64,000 nucleotides of DNA from Oscillospiraceae bacterium (GTDB lineage Bacteria > Bacillota > Clostridia > Oscillospirales > Oscillospiraceae), in the NCBI GenBank assembly GCA_902791215.1, contig CADAUZ010000005.1, forward strand, positions 61,293-125,292, written 5' to 3'. The position numbers and the translations under genes were made by a program. Of this stretch, positions 52,191 through 60,654 are shown piece after piece (positions within the stretch are counted from its first letter, which is position 1; every line of letters begins with the position of its first letter). The notes below the pieces were generated by a model that saw nothing but the letters and a program-made list of their open reading frames with translations, was not told where the DNA came from and made no database searches.

Positions 52191-53719
52191 TCCGACACCG
52201 CCTTTTTCTGTGCGATCCCGAAGGAGGCGCCGGTCAGGACGTCCTGGGTGATCTCGTCATGCCCGAATTCTCCATTGATGCGCCCCTGGAAAACCGTGAC
52301 GGCACGGTCGGCAAGCTCCACGACCTCCTCAATATCCGAGGAGACCATCAGGACCGCCACACCCGCGTCCTTGAGCTGGTGGATGATATTGTACACATCG
52401 CCGCGCGCCGCAGCGTCGATGCCGCGGGTCGGCTCGTCGAGGATGACGACCTTGGGGTTTGTGGACAGGGAGCGCGCGATGACCACCTTCTGCTGGTTGC
52501 CGCCGGAGAGGCTGCCGATCAGGTCCTCGAGAGAGACGATCTTCGTGCGGAACTCATCCACATATTTCTGGGAGATCTCGTTCTGGCGTTTCCGGTTTAT
52601 CTCCACGCGGCCGATCTCATCGGTGTTTAAAAGGGCCGAGGTGGTGTTGGAGGAGATCGAGCGGATCTTGAACAGGCCGTGATAGTGCCGGTCCTCGGGC
52701 ACGAAGTTGATGCCCTCCTTCAAAATGCGCGCGGTGGGCAGGCCCGTGATATCCTTGCCGTCGAGCTTCACCGTGCCGCCGAGCACCTTGTCGCGCCCGA
52801 AGATCGTGCTGATGAGCTCGGTGCGGCCCGCGCCGACCACACCCGCGATGCCGAGGATCTCGCCGGGGTAGAGGTCGAAGGAGATATTGCTGAAGCCGTA
52901 GCCGCTGAGATTGCGTACCTCCATGACGGGCTTGAGCTTGTCGTACGGCACCGGCACATAGGCCGTCCTGCCGGACTCCTGCATCTCCGCATCCGTCGGC
53001 AGCAGGCCGCGGATGAGCATTTCCTTGTCAAACTCCCCCACCGGGCCGCGCAGGGTGATGACGCCGTCCTTCATGATGGCGACATCGGTGGCGATCTCGA
53101 ACACCTCCGTCAGACGGTGGGTGATGTAGATCATGCTGATGCCCTTGCTCTTGAGATCCTCCACCACGCGGAACAGGGCCTGCACCTCGCCGAAGGTGAG
53201 GGCGCTGGTGGGCTCGTCCAGGATGAGGACCTTGGCCTCGCGCATCATGCCGCGCAGGATCTCCACAAGCTGCTGCTCGGCGATGGAGAGGGTATTTGCC
53301 TTGCGCTGGAGGTTGAGCTTGAAGCCCAGCTCCTCCATGTGCTTTGCCAGACGCTTTTTCAGTTCCTGGGAGCTCTCATGGAAGCCCATGAGGATGTTCT
53401 CCTCCACCGTCATGTTGGGGAAGAGCATCGGCTCCTGCGGCACCATGTACACGCCCGCCGCGAGCGCAGCGGACGGATTGGTCATGTTGACCGCCTTGCC
53501 GTCAATACAGATCTCGCCGCCGTCGGCCCGGTAGATGCCCATGATGATTTTCATGAGCGTGCTCTTCCCGGCGCCGTTGCCGCCGATGAGCACCAGCACG
53601 TCCCCGGCGTGAAGATCAATGCTCACGCCCTTTAAGACGGCGTTGGTGCCGAAGGACTTGGTGATGTCCTTCACCGACAGGGTGCACGGCTGATTTTGCT
53701 TTTTCATTTCTCCGGTCAC
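52187..53719 (-). CDS. lsrA: LsrA: AI-2 ABC transporter ATPase (two ABC domains)
   Basis: Tandem-ABC ATPase energising AI-2 uptake. Domain 1: Walker A GGNGAGKST, signature-like LSIAEQQLVEI, Walker B VLILDEPTSAL. Domain 2: GVVGAGRTE, SLSGGNQQKVVIARSL, VVILDEPTRGID. The usual divergent second P-loop is as in RbsA/LsrA. The start is GTG at 53,719, seven bases after GGAGG; ATG 53,707 is the alternative. First gene of the lsrACDBF operon under the promoter at 53,785-53,813. Confidence 0.92.
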   Translation of the reverse strand: MTGEMKKQNQPCTLSVKDITKSFGTNAVLKGVSIDLHAGDVLVLIGGNGAGKSTLMKIIMGIYRADGGEICIDGKAVNMTNPSAALAAGVYMVPQEPMLFPNMTVEENILMGFHESSQELKKRLAKHMEELGFKLNLQRKANTLSIAEQQLVEILRGMMREAKVLILDEPTSALTFGEVQALFRVVEDLKSKGISMIYITHRLTEVFEIATDVAIMKDGVITLRGPVGEFDKEMLIRGLLPTDAEMQESGRTAYVPVPYDKLKPVMEVRNLSGYGFSNISFDLYPGEILGIAGVVGAGRTELISTIFGRDKVLGGTVKLDGKDITGLPTARILKEGINFVPEDRHYHGLFKIRSISSNTTSALLNTDEIGRVEINRKRQNEISQKYVDEFRTKIVSLEDLIGSLSGGNQQKVVIARSLSTNPKVVILDEPTRGIDAAARGDVYNIIHQLKDAGVAVLMVSSDIEEVVELADRAVTVFQGRINGEFGHDEITQDVLTGASFGIAQKKAVSE

Positions 53720-53784
53720 AGCAATTCCTCCCAAGCCAGGAAGTGAACATAACATTTGCGAACAAGTCGAACATTCGTACCTAT

Positions 53785-53813
53785 AGTTTATCGTCTTGGC
53801 CTTTAATTGTCAA
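53785..53813 (-). promoter_or_regulatory. lsrA operon promoter
   Basis: On the minus strand TTGACA, 17-base spacer, TAAACT. The leader just downstream has CGAACATTCG and related GCGAACA motifs, plausible LsrR sites. Confidence 0.75.
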
Positions 53814-53963
53814 CAGCGTTTTCATTGTGCGCAATAGCAAAAAAACAGGCCTTGCTTTTGTCACTATCTGCTAAAATTTATTTTTTTATTGTTTCCCCTT
53901 TGTATGTTGTGCCCCAATAGTATATAATACTAACGAAAATTACCCATTTTGTGTCCGGCTGCC

Positions 53964-53992
53964 TTGACAAGAAAAAAAGAAGCGCGTATACT
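53964..53992 (+). promoter_or_regulatory. lsrR promoter
   Basis: TTGACA (53,964-53,969), 17-base spacer, TATACT (53,987-53,992). Confidence 0.8.
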
Positions 53993-54004
53993 CAGCGCGA
54001 AGCA

Positions 54005-54033
54005 AACTTTTGTTTCCCTTCATAACAAAAGTT
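54005..54033 (+). promoter_or_regulatory. Inverted repeat before lsrR (operator or leader hairpin)
   Basis: AACTTTTGTT-9 nt-AACAAAAGTT, between the -10 box and the ribosome binding site; candidate LsrR autoregulatory operator. Confidence 0.6.
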
Positions 54034-54045
54034 AAGGAGGCACAC

Positions 54046-54999
54046 ATGTCTGAACGAGATGCCAGTGTATCCATGAATTATGAGGAGATCCTCATGGCGA
54101 AGGCCGCCTGGTACTATTATCATGAGGACAAGACACAGCAGCAGATCTCCCAGCTTCTGGGGCTGAGCCGCATGAAGGTCATCAAGCTCCTGGAGCAGGC
54201 CAAGCAGGCCGGGATCATCCAGTTCCGTTTCCGGCATGACAGCATGAGCCGTCTGGAGCTGGAGCAGAAGCTGATGGCGGGCTTTCCCCTCAAGGACTGT
54301 TTTATCGTGCCCCCGCCCCCCTCGCCGGAGGCGGTGAACGACAACGTGGCCAGGGCTGCCTCCATGTATATTGCCAACCGCGTCGAGGGCGAGGCTTTTA
54401 TCAATATCGGCTACGGCGACACGGCAAGCCGGGTGCTCAACTATCTCGCCCTGGCCACCGACCGCACGCTCTCCTGCGTGTCGCTCACCGGCGGGGTCAG
54501 TCCCTATCTGCCGAACGCCCGCTCGAGCATCTTCAACTCCCGCCTCTATCTGATCCCGACGCCGCTGCTGGTATCCTCCACCGAGGTCGCCGCCGCCATG
54601 AAGGCCGAGAAGGCGATCCAGGATATCCAGGCCCTCATTCCGCTTTCGTCCCTGTCGGTGATCGGCATTGGCGCCATGAACGACGACGCGACGGTTCTGA
54701 CAAGCGGCGTGCTCACCAATCACGATTTTCTGGTGCTCAAGCGAAACGGCGCCGTGGGCGATATCCTGAGCCACTTTATCAATGAAAACGGCGAGCCTGT
54801 GTCCAGCGATCTCGAGGCGCGCACCATCAGCACAGACCTTGACACCATCAAGGGGCTGGAGAACGTGATCGGCGTGGCCGCGGGCGTGAACAAGGTGCAG
54901 GCCATCCGCGCGGTGCTGCGCGGCGGGTATCTGGACGTGCTCATCACGGACGAGGATACGGCGCTGGCGCTCGCCGCCACCATCAGTGAACAATCATAA
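54046..54999 (+). CDS. lsrR: LsrR: phospho-AI-2 responsive repressor
   Basis: 317-aa SorC/DeoR-type regulator: N-terminal HTH (AKAAWYYYHEDKTQQQISQLLGLSRMKVIKLLEQAKQ) and a C-terminal sugar-phosphate-isomerase-like ligand domain (INIGYGDTASRVLNYL; VIGIGAMNDDATVLTSGV). In enteric bacteria LsrR represses lsr genes until phospho-AI-2 binds. AAGGAGG precedes ATG 54,046. Divergent from lsrA and upstream of lsrK, the same layout as in Escherichia coli. Confidence 0.9.
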   Translation: MSERDASVSMNYEEILMAKAAWYYYHEDKTQQQISQLLGLSRMKVIKLLEQAKQAGIIQFRFRHDSMSRLELEQKLMAGFPLKDCFIVPPPPSPEAVNDNVARAASMYIANRVEGEAFINIGYGDTASRVLNYLALATDRTLSCVSLTGGVSPYLPNARSSIFNSRLYLIPTPLLVSSTEVAAAMKAEKAIQDIQALIPLSSLSVIGIGAMNDDATVLTSGVLTNHDFLVLKRNGAVGDILSHFINENGEPVSSDLEARTISTDLDTIKGLENVIGVAAGVNKVQAIRAVLRGGYLDVLITDEDTALALAATISEQS

Positions 55000-55027
55000 C
55001 ACTATAAATATACGGGAGGTTCATGCT

Positions 55028-56593
55028 ATGGATGCGAGATATTTGCTGGCGGTCGACGCCGGCACCGGCAGCGTGCGCGCTGTCCTGTTCGATCTGGAAG
55101 GCAATCAGCTCGGGTGCGTGCAGGAGGAGTGGGAGCATAAGGAAGATCCCCGTTTCCCCGGCAGCATGGATTTTGACTGGGTACACAACTGGCAGCTCGC
55201 CTCCGGCTGCATCCGGGGCGTGCTGAAGGAGACGGGCATCGACCCGAAAGCCATCGCCGCCGTCTCCACCACCTGCATGCGCGAGGGCATCCTGCTCTAC
55301 GACAAGGACGGCAATGAGATCTGGGCCTGCGCAAACGTCGACGCCCGCAGCAACGACGAGGTGGCTGAGCTTATCGCCATGAACCCGGCGCTCGAAAAGG
55401 AGCTCTATCTCCAGTCCGGCGAGGCCTACGCCCTCGGCGCGCTGCCGCGGCTTCTGTGGGTCAAGAACAAGATGCCGGAGATCTATGAGAAGGCCGCGAC
55501 CCTCGGCATGTTCAACGACTGGCTCATCTACAAGCTCACCGGCATTCTGGCAGTGGAGCCCTCCAACGGCTCGACCACCGGCATTCTCGATCTGCAGAGC
55601 CGCAGCTGGGACCCCTCGATCGCAGAGCGCTGCGGCCTGCGGTCCGACATCTTCCCGCCCGTTGTGGAAAGCGGCGTGAAGATCGGCGCGGTCAATGCCA
55701 AGGGCGCAGCCGACACCGGCCTTGCCGAGGGCACCCCCGTCGTGGTCGGCGGCGGCGACTGCCAGCTCGGCTGCATCGGCGTCGGCGCGGTGGAGCCGGG
55801 CTCCTGCGCGGTGTTCGGCGGCAGCTTCTGGCAGTATGAGTTCAACACCGCCGACGGCAAGACCGATCCCGACTGCCGCGTGCGTGTCAACTGCCACGCC
55901 GTGCCCGGCGTGTGGCAGTTCGAGGCGCTGGCCTTCAAACCCGGCCTTGTGATGCGCTGGTTCCGCGACGGCTTCTGCCAGCTTGAAAAGAAGCTCGCCG
56001 AGGAGACGGGCGCCGACCCCTACGATCTGATGAACAGGGAAGCCGAAAAGATCCCCGCCGGCTCCTACGGGATGCTGTGCTGCTTCTCGGACGTGATGAA
56101 CTTCACGAGCTGGCGGCATGCCGCGCCCACGTTCACAAACTTCGACCTCGACCCCGCGCGCTTCAACCGCTACACCTTCTACCGCGCCATCCTGGAAAAC
56201 ACCGCCATGATCACGAAGGGGCATCTGGAGCTGGTGCGCGAGTCCACCGGCAACGCCCCGAGCGAGATCATTTTCGCCGGCGGCGCGAGCAAGAGCCCGC
56301 TGTGGTGCCAGATCCTGGCCGACGTGCTGGGGCTGCCCGTGAAGGTGCCCGTGGTCAAGGAGGCCACCGCCCTCGGCGCCGCTGTCCTCGCGGGCTACGG
56401 CGTGGGCATCTACGACAGCATCGCCCACGGCGCCGAAAAGTGCGTGAAGTGGGATAAGGTGTTCACTCCGAACATGGAAAACCACAAGGTCTATGAGGAG
56501 CTCTACCCCACCTGGCGCAAGGTCTACGACGCGCAGCTCAGGCTCTCCGACGAGCACGTCACGCGCTATATGTGGAGCGCGCCGGGCGTGTGA
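55028..56593 (+). CDS. lsrK: LsrK: autoinducer-2 kinase
   Basis: 521-aa FGGY kinase that phosphorylates imported AI-2 and traps it. Close parallels to LsrK: AVDAGTGSVRAVLFDLEGNQL, TTCMREGILLYDKDGNEIWACANVDAR, GTPVVVGGGDCQLGCIGVG, MRWFRDGFC, IIFAGGASKSPLWCQILADV, VPVVKEATALGAAVLAGYG. GGAGG precedes ATG 55,028; the longer frame from 54,986 overlaps lsrR. Confidence 0.95.
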   Translation: MDARYLLAVDAGTGSVRAVLFDLEGNQLGCVQEEWEHKEDPRFPGSMDFDWVHNWQLASGCIRGVLKETGIDPKAIAAVSTTCMREGILLYDKDGNEIWACANVDARSNDEVAELIAMNPALEKELYLQSGEAYALGALPRLLWVKNKMPEIYEKAATLGMFNDWLIYKLTGILAVEPSNGSTTGILDLQSRSWDPSIAERCGLRSDIFPPVVESGVKIGAVNAKGAADTGLAEGTPVVVGGGDCQLGCIGVGAVEPGSCAVFGGSFWQYEFNTADGKTDPDCRVRVNCHAVPGVWQFEALAFKPGLVMRWFRDGFCQLEKKLAEETGADPYDLMNREAEKIPAGSYGMLCCFSDVMNFTSWRHAAPTFTNFDLDPARFNRYTFYRAILENTAMITKGHLELVRESTGNAPSEIIFAGGASKSPLWCQILADVLGLPVKVPVVKEATALGAAVLAGYGVGIYDSIAHGAEKCVKWDKVFTPNMENHKVYEELYPTWRKVYDAQLRLSDEHVTRYMWSAPGV

Positions 56594-56647
56594 TCCGTTT
56601 GCGTTTACCGTCATATAAATATAAATTTTGAGAAAGGATGATATGCC

Positions 56648-56998
56648 ATGTTTGTCGTACATGAAGATGATTTTGAATACCGCTTCGGCAGCAGCGGCCC
56701 GAAATATCTGATGAAGGGTCCTCGCATGAACTTCGCGCTGGTCCGCTTTGAGCCGGGTCAGGACTTCCCCGCCCACTACCACAACATCATGGAGGAAAAC
56801 TTCTACATCCTTGAGGGCAAGGTGGACATCGTGGTCGACGGCAAGGTCAACACTCTCACCGCCGGGCAGTTCACCCACATCGAGCCGGGCGAGATCCACT
56901 ATGTCATCAACAACTACGACCGGCCCATCAAGATGGTCTCGACCCTCGCCCCCTATCAGGCGGTGGACAAGGTCGAGGTGCCGGACTACAAATACTGA
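56648..56998 (+). CDS. Cupin-domain protein in the lsr locus
   Basis: 116-aa single-domain cupin with metal-binding motif HYHNIMEENFYILEG and second motif GEIHYVINN. It follows lsrK in the same transcription unit and precedes the RbsD/FucU gene. No LsrG-like gene is present, so this small metal-binding enzyme may carry out a phospho-AI-2 isomerisation step, or bind the ligand. That role is inferred from context. AAAGGATGATATGCC precedes the ATG. Confidence 0.85.
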   Translation: MFVVHEDDFEYRFGSSGPKYLMKGPRMNFALVRFEPGQDFPAHYHNIMEENFYILEGKVDIVVDGKVNTLTAGQFTHIEPGEIHYVINNYDRPIKMVSTLAPYQAVDKVEVPDYKY

Positions 56999-57012
56999 GG
57001 GAGGGAAAAGCC

Positions 57013-57420
57013 ATGCTCAAGGGAAACATGATCCACCCCGAAATCATGGAGACGCTGTCTCTGTGCGGCCACGGCTGCAAGGTGCTGATTGCGGACGGCA
57101 ACTACCCCCTCAAGGCACGCACCAACGGTGCGCGGCGGGTCTACCTCGGCCTCACGCCGGGTCTGCCCACGGTGACGGATGTGCTGAAAGCGCTTTTGTC
57201 GGTGCAGAGCTTTGAATCCGCCGAAGTCATGCTCACCGAGGACGGCAGCGATCCCGAGATCTTTGCCGATTTCAAGGAGCTGCTGCCGGATATCGAGCTG
57301 AAGAAGATCGACAAGCAGGCCTTTTACGACGCCTGCTGCGAGCCTATGGTGGAGCTTGCCATCTCCACCGGCGAGCAGCGCACCTACGCCAACATTCTGC
57401 TGACCGTCGGCTGCTCGTAA
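57013..57420 (+). CDS. RbsD/FucU-family mutarotase-like protein
   Basis: 135-aa protein of the RbsD/FucU family (MLKGNMIHPEIMETLSLCGHG, with conserved His; IADGNYPLK; YANILLTVG). Family members interconvert ring or anomer forms of sugars such as ribose and fucose. In this operon it probably equilibrates the cyclic/linear forms of AI-2 or phospho-AI-2, which is inference. GGGAGGGAAAAGCC precedes the ATG; a terminator follows. Confidence 0.88.
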   Translation: MLKGNMIHPEIMETLSLCGHGCKVLIADGNYPLKARTNGARRVYLGLTPGLPTVTDVLKALLSVQSFESAEVMLTEDGSDPEIFADFKELLPDIELKKIDKQAFYDACCEPMVELAISTGEQRTYANILLTVGCS

Positions 57421-57430
57421 AAACGAAATT

Positions 57431-57456
57431 GGGCCGCCTTCTTTTCAAGGCGGCCC
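57431..57456 (+). terminator. Terminator of the lsrRK operon
   Basis: GGGCCGCCTT-6 nt-AAGGCGGCCC followed by TTCTC; moderate T run. Confidence 0.75.
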
Positions 57457-57486
57457 TTCTCATTTCCCGGAGAGGAGTGTATTCAA

Positions 57487-58419
57487 ATGTTTTTGCAGAT
57501 CGTCAACCTGATCCTTCCCATCGCCGTTTCCCTTGCGCTCGGTATGATCGGCCGTCAGCGCGGCTGGTTTGGTACGGAGGGGATCAACGCATTCAAGAAC
57601 ATCGTCTGCAAGGTGATGCTGCCGCTTGTGCTCTTCAACGCCATGTTCACCGCGGAGTATTCCGTCTCCGCCCTCTTCACCGTTGCGGGCTGTTTTCTCG
57701 GGCTCTGCCTCGCGCTCGCAATCGGATTTGGCCTGCGCCGTGTCTTCCCGCAATTCGGGAAGTACATGCCCTTCATGATCAGCACCTGTGAAAGCGGAAT
57801 GATCGGCTACCCCCTCATCGCGATGCTTTTCGGCACGCTGGGCATGCAGCGCTTTGCCATGGCCGACCTGCCGCAGACCGTGTTTTTCTTTTCGATAGCC
57901 GCCTCCCTCCTGCAGGTAGAAGACGGGCTCAAGCCGTCGGCAAGTTCCTTATTGAAAAACATCTTCACGGCTCCGCCTTTTGTCGGTATGCTGTGCGGCA
58001 TGATCCCCGGTCTTCTGAATCTGGACGCCCGCTTTTCTCAGACGGCTCTCTGGGAAACCTATACGTCGCTGATCGACTTTCTCACCGGCCCGACCACTGT
58101 GCTGATCCTGCTCTTCCTCGGCTATTCGCTCTCCTTCCGAAAGGAGCTTATCAAGCCGGTTGCCGTGACAAGCCTGCTTCGTTTTCTGGTGATGGGCACA
58201 GTGGGCGCGCTGGTCGCCTTTATCGTCTTCCGCTTTGTGCCCTATGACCGGGTGCTGCTGTTTTCGATCCTGCTGCTGTTCCTTCTGCCGCCTTCCTTCG
58301 CGGTGCCGATGTTTTCCAAACTGGAAGGCTACGAGGAATATATCTCCACAACGATCTCTTTTTGCACGATCATCACGCTGCTGATTTTCATCGTCATGGC
58401 GGCTATCACCCTCGCATAG
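57487..58419 (+). CDS. AEC-family (auxin efflux carrier-like) transporter
   Basis: 310-aa membrane protein with ten hydrophobic segments in the AEC pattern (VCKVMLPLVLFNAMF; STCESGMIGYPLI; GYSLSF; FLLPPSFAVPMFSKL). Bacterial AEC proteins export organic acids such as malate or lactate; the substrate is not evident. GGAGAGGAG precedes the ATG. Monocistronic, ended by the hairpin at 58,501. Confidence 0.88.
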   Translation: MFLQIVNLILPIAVSLALGMIGRQRGWFGTEGINAFKNIVCKVMLPLVLFNAMFTAEYSVSALFTVAGCFLGLCLALAIGFGLRRVFPQFGKYMPFMISTCESGMIGYPLIAMLFGTLGMQRFAMADLPQTVFFFSIAASLLQVEDGLKPSASSLLKNIFTAPPFVGMLCGMIPGLLNLDARFSQTALWETYTSLIDFLTGPTTVLILLFLGYSLSFRKELIKPVAVTSLLRFLVMGTVGALVAFIVFRFVPYDRVLLFSILLLFLLPPSFAVPMFSKLEGYEEYISTTISFCTIITLLIFIVMAAITLA

Positions 58420-58500
58420 CGCAGCTGCACTCTCACACCGCCGGCCAAATAATGTACACCCGTCCGATGCTTGTGAATCGCTGCGAAAAACCGCTTGCAT

Positions 58501-58536
58501 CAGCGGAAGCGAATTTTGCGCTTCCGCTGTTTTTTC
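58501..58536 (+). terminator. Terminator of the AEC transporter gene
   Basis: CAGCGGAAGCG-loop-CGCTTCCGCTG followed by seven T. Confidence 0.9.
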
Positions 58537-58737
58537 ATATGACGGAGGGAACGATGATTTCTATGATCCGCTGCCCCGTTTCTCGCAGCAGTTCATCGGG
58601 CGTGGCGTCATTTCCCCGCACAATATAAAAGACGTTCTGTGCTTCCTCGTCCGCCCTGGTCTTCTCTGCCCGGCGAATCTCCGGGCGGCAAAGCACTTCA
58701 CGGGCAGCGCCGCAGCAGCTGTACTTATAGCCTGGTA
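58535..58737 (-). pseudogene. Unidentified C-terminal gene remnant
   Basis: An open frame on the minus strand without a start codon reads YKYSCCGAAREVLCRPEIRR ... ELLRETGQRIIEIIVPSVI-stop. It directly follows the MetY fragment in a different frame. Composition is protein-like, but the family is not recognised. Confidence 0.4.
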
Positions 58738-58740
58738 CGC

Positions 58741-59022
58741 TCAGTTTGCCGCTGCGGCAAAGCCCTTTTCCAGATCGGCGATAATGTCGTCGATGTGCTC
58801 GGTTCCGATGGACAGGCGTATGGTGTTCGGGTGGATATCCTGCTCCTCCAGCTCCTCAACGGTAAGCTGGGAATGGGTAGTAGTCGCCGGGTGGATGACC
58901 AGGCTCTTCACGTCCGCCACGTTGGCAAGCAGAGAAAAGATCTCCAGCGCGTCAATGAAAGCGTGCGCTTCCTTCACCCCGCCCTTGATGTCAAAGGTGA
59001 AGATGGACGCCCCGCCGTTCTT
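58741..59022 (-). pseudogene. C-terminal fragment of O-acetylhomoserine sulfhydrylase (MetY-like)
   Basis: 93 codons matching the C-terminus of PLP-dependent O-acetylhomoserine sulfhydrylases: GGASIFTFDIKGGVKEAHAF, VADVKSLVIHPATTTHSQL, PNTIRLSIGTEHIDDI. The first roughly 330 residues, including the PLP lysine, are missing. The fragment begins directly after, and in frame with, the stop of the amino-acid binding-protein gene. A deletion or insertion joined the two loci. Confidence 0.85.
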
Positions 59023-59868
59023 TTATTTCGCGTTTACAGCGCCGCCCTCGACCACCAGGCTGTCCTCGTAGTCAAGACCGTAGGTCTCGGCAAGCGTGGC
59101 CTCATAATCCTTGTGGAAAAACTGCTCATCGGCAAGAGAGACGATCTCGTCATTGAGCCACTGGAGCAGTGTGTCGTTGCCCTTGGAGACGGCTGGGGCG
59201 ATGGTGTCCTGACTGCCCAGGGAAGGAATGCCGACGGTATAGCCCGCATTCTGGAGAGCAAAGGCAATGACCTCGGTGTTGTCGTTTGCCCAGGCGACGC
59301 CGTTGCCGTTTTCAAGGGCGTTCTTGGCATTGGCGTAGGTGTCATACTTCTGGAGCTTCACCTCGGGGTTGTTGGCGATGAGGTAGGTCTCGGCGGTGGT
59401 GCCGGAGATGACGATAACGGGATCGTCAGCGCTCAGCTCGGAGAGGTCGGTGATGACGCGGCTGTCCGGAGATACGACGCCCAGCGCCACGTTCATATAC
59501 GGCAGGGCGAAGTCCACCTTTTCGGCGCGCTCGGGGGTGACGGTGAAGTTTGCGAGGATAATGTCGACCTTCCCGGTCTCGAGGTATTCCACGCGGTTTG
59601 CAGCCTCGGTGGAGACATAGTTGATCTTCACGCCGAGATCCTTGCCGATGCGCTCGGCAAAGTAGACATCGTAGCCCTGGTATTCGCCGTTTTCATCCAC
59701 ATAGCCGAAGGGGTTCTTGTCGGAAAAGACGCCGATATTGATCGTTCCGTCAGCCTTGATTTCATCGAGGGTGCGGTATACGGGGGCTGCCTGCGCCGCG
59801 GCGGGGATGAGCGCGAAAACAAACAGAAGGGTCAGAGTAAGGGCCAAAAGCTTCTTTGTATTCAACAT
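59023..59868 (-). CDS. Amino-acid ABC transporter substrate-binding protein
   Basis: 281-aa periplasmic-binding type 2 protein with signal peptide (LLALTLTLLFVFALIPAAAQA). Family segments: INIGVFSDKNPFGYVDENGEYQGYD, RVEYLETGKVDIILANFTVTPERAEKVDFALPY. Ligand is probably a polar amino acid; the Cys-rich leader upstream points to cyst(e)ine or a related sulfur compound. GGAGGTATTTATC precedes ATG 59,868. Last gene of the permease-permease-ATPase operon. Confidence 0.88.
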   Translation of the reverse strand: MLNTKKLLALTLTLLFVFALIPAAAQAAPVYRTLDEIKADGTINIGVFSDKNPFGYVDENGEYQGYDVYFAERIGKDLGVKINYVSTEAANRVEYLETGKVDIILANFTVTPERAEKVDFALPYMNVALGVVSPDSRVITDLSELSADDPVIVISGTTAETYLIANNPEVKLQKYDTYANAKNALENGNGVAWANDNTEVIAFALQNAGYTVGIPSLGSQDTIAPAVSKGNDTLLQWLNDEIVSLADEQFFHKDYEATLAETYGLDYEDSLVVEGGAVNAK

Positions 59869-59897
59869 GATAAATACCTCCAATAAATCTATGAGTT

Positions 59898-60650
59898 TTA
59901 TTCTTTTACCGTTTCAAACGTGAATGTATTCAAAAAACGCTGCGCGCGTTCGGTTTTGGGATGATCGAAAAAGTCGGCTGGCCTGCCCTCTTCCACGATG
60001 CCCCCATCGTCCAGAAACAAAATCCGGTCGGCCACGGCGCGGGCAAACTGCATCTCGTGCGTGACGATCAGCATCGTGCGGCCCTGCTTTGCCAGGTCCA
60101 GCAGCACGTCCAGCACCTCACGCACCATCTCGGGATCAAGCGCCGCGGTCACCTCGTCAAAGAGCATCAGCGCCGGGTGCATGATGAGCGAGCGAACAAT
60201 GGCGACCCGCTGCTTTTGCCCGCCGGAGAGCTGCCGGGGATAGTCCTTCGCCCGGTCGGCAAGCCCCACACGTTCGAGCAAGGTCAGGGCTTCCGCCTCC
60301 GCGTCTTCTCTGCTGCGCTTTTGCACCTTGCGCGGGGCAAGCGTGATATTGTCCAGAATGCTCTTGTGCGGGAACAGCTCGTAGCTCTGAAAAACCATCC
60401 CGACCTTCTGCCGGAGCTGCGGCAGCTTCCGGGGGTCTGCGTGGATCTCCGCGCCGTCCAGAAAAATGCTGCCGCCCTGGATGGGTTCAAGGGCGTTGAC
60501 GCAGCGCAGAAGCGTGCTCTTTCCGCAGCCGCTGGGACCGACGATGACCGCGACCTCGCCCTCCGCGAGTGTGAGGCTCAGGTCGTCCAGCACCGTTTTG
60601 CCCTCAAATTCCTTGTGCAGATGTTCGATACGAAGTATTTCGCGTCCCAT
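59898..60650 (-). CDS. Amino-acid ABC transporter ATP-binding protein
   Basis: 250-aa ATPase of the polar amino-acid uptake (GlnQ-like) family: Walker A GPSGCGKST, signature LSGGQKQRVAIVRSL, Walker B LMLFDEVTAALDPE, H-loop VTHEMQFAR. GGAGCTGAAAGC precedes ATG 60,650. It follows the second permease by 4 bp and precedes the binding protein. Confidence 0.93.
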   Translation of the reverse strand: MGREILRIEHLHKEFEGKTVLDDLSLTLAEGEVAVIVGPSGCGKSTLLRCVNALEPIQGGSIFLDGAEIHADPRKLPQLRQKVGMVFQSYELFPHKSILDNITLAPRKVQKRSREDAEAEALTLLERVGLADRAKDYPRQLSGGQKQRVAIVRSLIMHPALMLFDEVTAALDPEMVREVLDVLLDLAKQGRTMLIVTHEMQFARAVADRILFLDDGGIVEEGRPADFFDHPKTERAQRFLNTFTFETVKE

Positions 60651-60654
60651 GCTT

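Larger units (their letters stand above)
53720..54045. other. Divergent lsrA-lsrR control region
   Basis: 326 bp, AT-rich compared with the flanking genes, holding both promoters and a 10-bp inverted repeat before lsrR. No other gene or RNA is visible. Confidence 0.7.

Noticed and set aside
54983..56899. 638-codon minus-strand frame opposite lsrK
   Set aside because: Antisense shadow; repetitive His/Val/Gly-rich translation typical of reverse frames.
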